The notes under the pieces were generated by a model, which worked only from the letters and a program-made list of their open reading frames with translations, ran no database searches and was not told the DNA's origin. Both the position numbers and the translations under genes were made by a program. Of a stretch of DNA of 5,994 nt, positions 5,379 through 5,994 are shown in pieces. Source of the DNA: Rhizobiaceae bacterium UBA1291. GTDB lineage: Bacteria; Pseudomonadota; Alphaproteobacteria; Rhizobiales; Rhizobiaceae. Where the stretch lies: positions 3,803 through 9,796 of the forward strand of contig DBUL01000003.1 of NCBI GenBank assembly GCA_002307905.1, given 5' to 3'. The first letter of the stretch is position 1. Every line of letters begins with the position of its first letter.

Positions 5379-5735
5379 GTGAAGGCTCTTGCGATACTGT
5401 GGCAGCGCCATCGCCTCCTGCTCGTCGCCTTTCTCGGCTCGACGGTGATCGCGCTCTTCTTCGCCACCCGCTTCGTCATATCGCTATATTATTGGAGCGA
5501 TCCCGCACATCGCGATCAGGCGCTGCAGCCCTGGATGACGATCGGCTACGTCTCCCGCTCCTATGATGTACCGCGCGATCGGCTGATCGAGACTCTCGGG
5601 CTCACAGCACCCGACAGGGGCAAGCGGCCGACCCTCGAACGGCTGGCGCGAGAGCGTGGCCAAACGCTCGAGGTCTTCGAGAGCGACCTCAAGGCGGCCA
5701 TCGCTCGGCTCAGGAGCGAAGAGGGCACCCAATGA
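5379..5735 (+). CDS. Small membrane-anchored protein coupled to DedA
   Basis: A 118-residue protein with no family I can name. Residues 13-37 form one hydrophobic segment ([20 protein letters not shown]...) flanked by WQRHR on the N-terminal side. The soluble remainder has a [24 protein letters not shown] stretch (52-75) and a second similar helical unit, [25 protein letters not shown] (84-108). The two look like small helix-turn-helix-like repeats. The start is GTG at 5379, preceded by GGTGGGG (5364-5370) at eight bases. The coding frame, charge pattern and next-gene overlap support it as real. Its TGA overlaps the ATG of the DedA gene (ATGA, 5732-5735), which means translational coupling and probably a joint role at the membrane. 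By the positive-inside rule the short N-terminus is cytoplasmic, putting the C-terminal domain outside. The Arg after the helix makes the reverse possible. Confidence 0.8.
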   Translation: MKALAILWQRHRLLLVAFLGSTVIALFFATRFVISLYYWSDPAHRDQALQPWMTIGYVSRSYDVPRDRLIETLGLTAPDRGKRPTLERLARERGQTLEVFESDLKAAIARLRSEEGTQ

Positions 5736-5994
5736 CAGAGCAGTTGCTGGCGCTCCTGCCGGTCTATGGCCTGCCCCTGCTTGCGGCAATTACTGCGCTG
5801 AGCTGCCTTGGCCTGCCGCTGCCGGCCTCGATCGTCATGATGCTGATGGGGGCCTTTGCCGCCGCCGGGGATTTCAACCTCCTCGCCGTTTTCGCCACGG
5901 CGCTCGCCGCTGCAATCCTCGGCGACCAGATCGGTTTTGCGATCGGCCGGCTGGGCGGCGCGACCGTCATCGCGCGGCTCGCCAGAAATCCGGC
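5732..5994 (+). CDS. DedA-family membrane protein, N-terminal part
   Basis: Partial gene: 87 residues are visible and the frame runs off the right edge. The layout is that of DedA/SNARE-associated (VTT) proteins, polytopic inner-membrane proteins linked to undecaprenyl-phosphate or phospholipid flipping, membrane energetics and envelope stress tolerance. A first hydrophobic segment (10-26) leads to the re-entrant LGLPLPAS loop (26-33). MMLMGAFAAAGDFNL (36-50) follows, then an Ala-rich helix and the conserved ILGDQIGFAIGRLGG (62-76), matching the family's GDxxxYxiGrxxG. The ATG overlaps the previous stop (ATGA), with GAGGG at 5721-5725 as ribosome site. The acidic residues usual before and after the LPLP loop (E...LPxPGE) are replaced by Ser24 and Ser33 in my alignment by eye. 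The missing C-terminal half prevents subfamily placement. Confidence 0.85.
   Translation, partial: MTEQLLALLPVYGLPLLAAITALSCLGLPLPASIVMMLMGAFAAAGDFNLLAVFATALAAAILGDQIGFAIGRLGGATVIARLARNP

Noticed and set aside
5353..5382. Nine-codon leader ORF (MENSVGNNG) whose TGA overlaps the GTG start at 5379
   Set aside because: No ribosome binding site precedes its ATG and the peptide has no attenuator-like codon run; the overlap is probably chance.

Overview
The window looks like ordinary GC-rich chromosome of an alphaproteobacterium, most likely from the Rhizobiales (Sinorhizobium/Rhizobium type). The basis is the codon choice, a DUF1236 exported protein (a family concentrated in that order), an EcfG/RpoE2-like promoter, and protein wording typical of rhizobial homologues. 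No insertion sequence, phage gene, CRISPR array or RNA gene is visible, and nothing suggests recent transfer.

Layout. Positions 2-427 (+) hold the C-terminal end of a GlcD-type FAD-linked oxidase, cut by the window edge. A flavodoxin-fold NAD(P)H:quinone oxidoreductase-like gene follows at 627-1208 (+). It converges with a run of minus-strand genes, and a strong hairpin at 1219-1246 lies between the two directions. The minus-strand run, in order of transcription, is: uracil-DNA glycosylase ung (5269-4532); a DAO-family FAD oxidoreductase (4497-3169); a RidA-superfamily protein (3018-2629); an exported DUF1236 protein (2464-2066); a small signal-peptide protein (1979-1680); and a single-pass membrane protein with an Ala/Pro-repeat tail (1662-1273). 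Divergent from ung, a small membrane protein (5379-5735, +) overlaps by ATGA the start of a DedA-family membrane protein (5732 onward), which runs off the right edge.

How they may work together. The oxidase and RidA-like pair suggests amine or amino-acid oxidation with handling of imine products, although the RidA-like protein appears to lack the canonical arginine. The three small envelope proteins form a second group. The DUF1236 gene is preceded by GGAAC-N17-GTTT, which fits the alphaproteobacterial general stress sigma factor, so the group may be stress-induced. The small membrane protein and DedA are almost certainly translated as a coupled pair. I did not find a clearly new system. The most interesting items are the stress-type promoter with its three-gene envelope cluster, the divergent RidA/oxidase pair, and the unusual DedA N-terminal motif. 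No gene-free stretch exceeds 300 bases. The longest are 428-626 and 2465-2628, both described in the entries.
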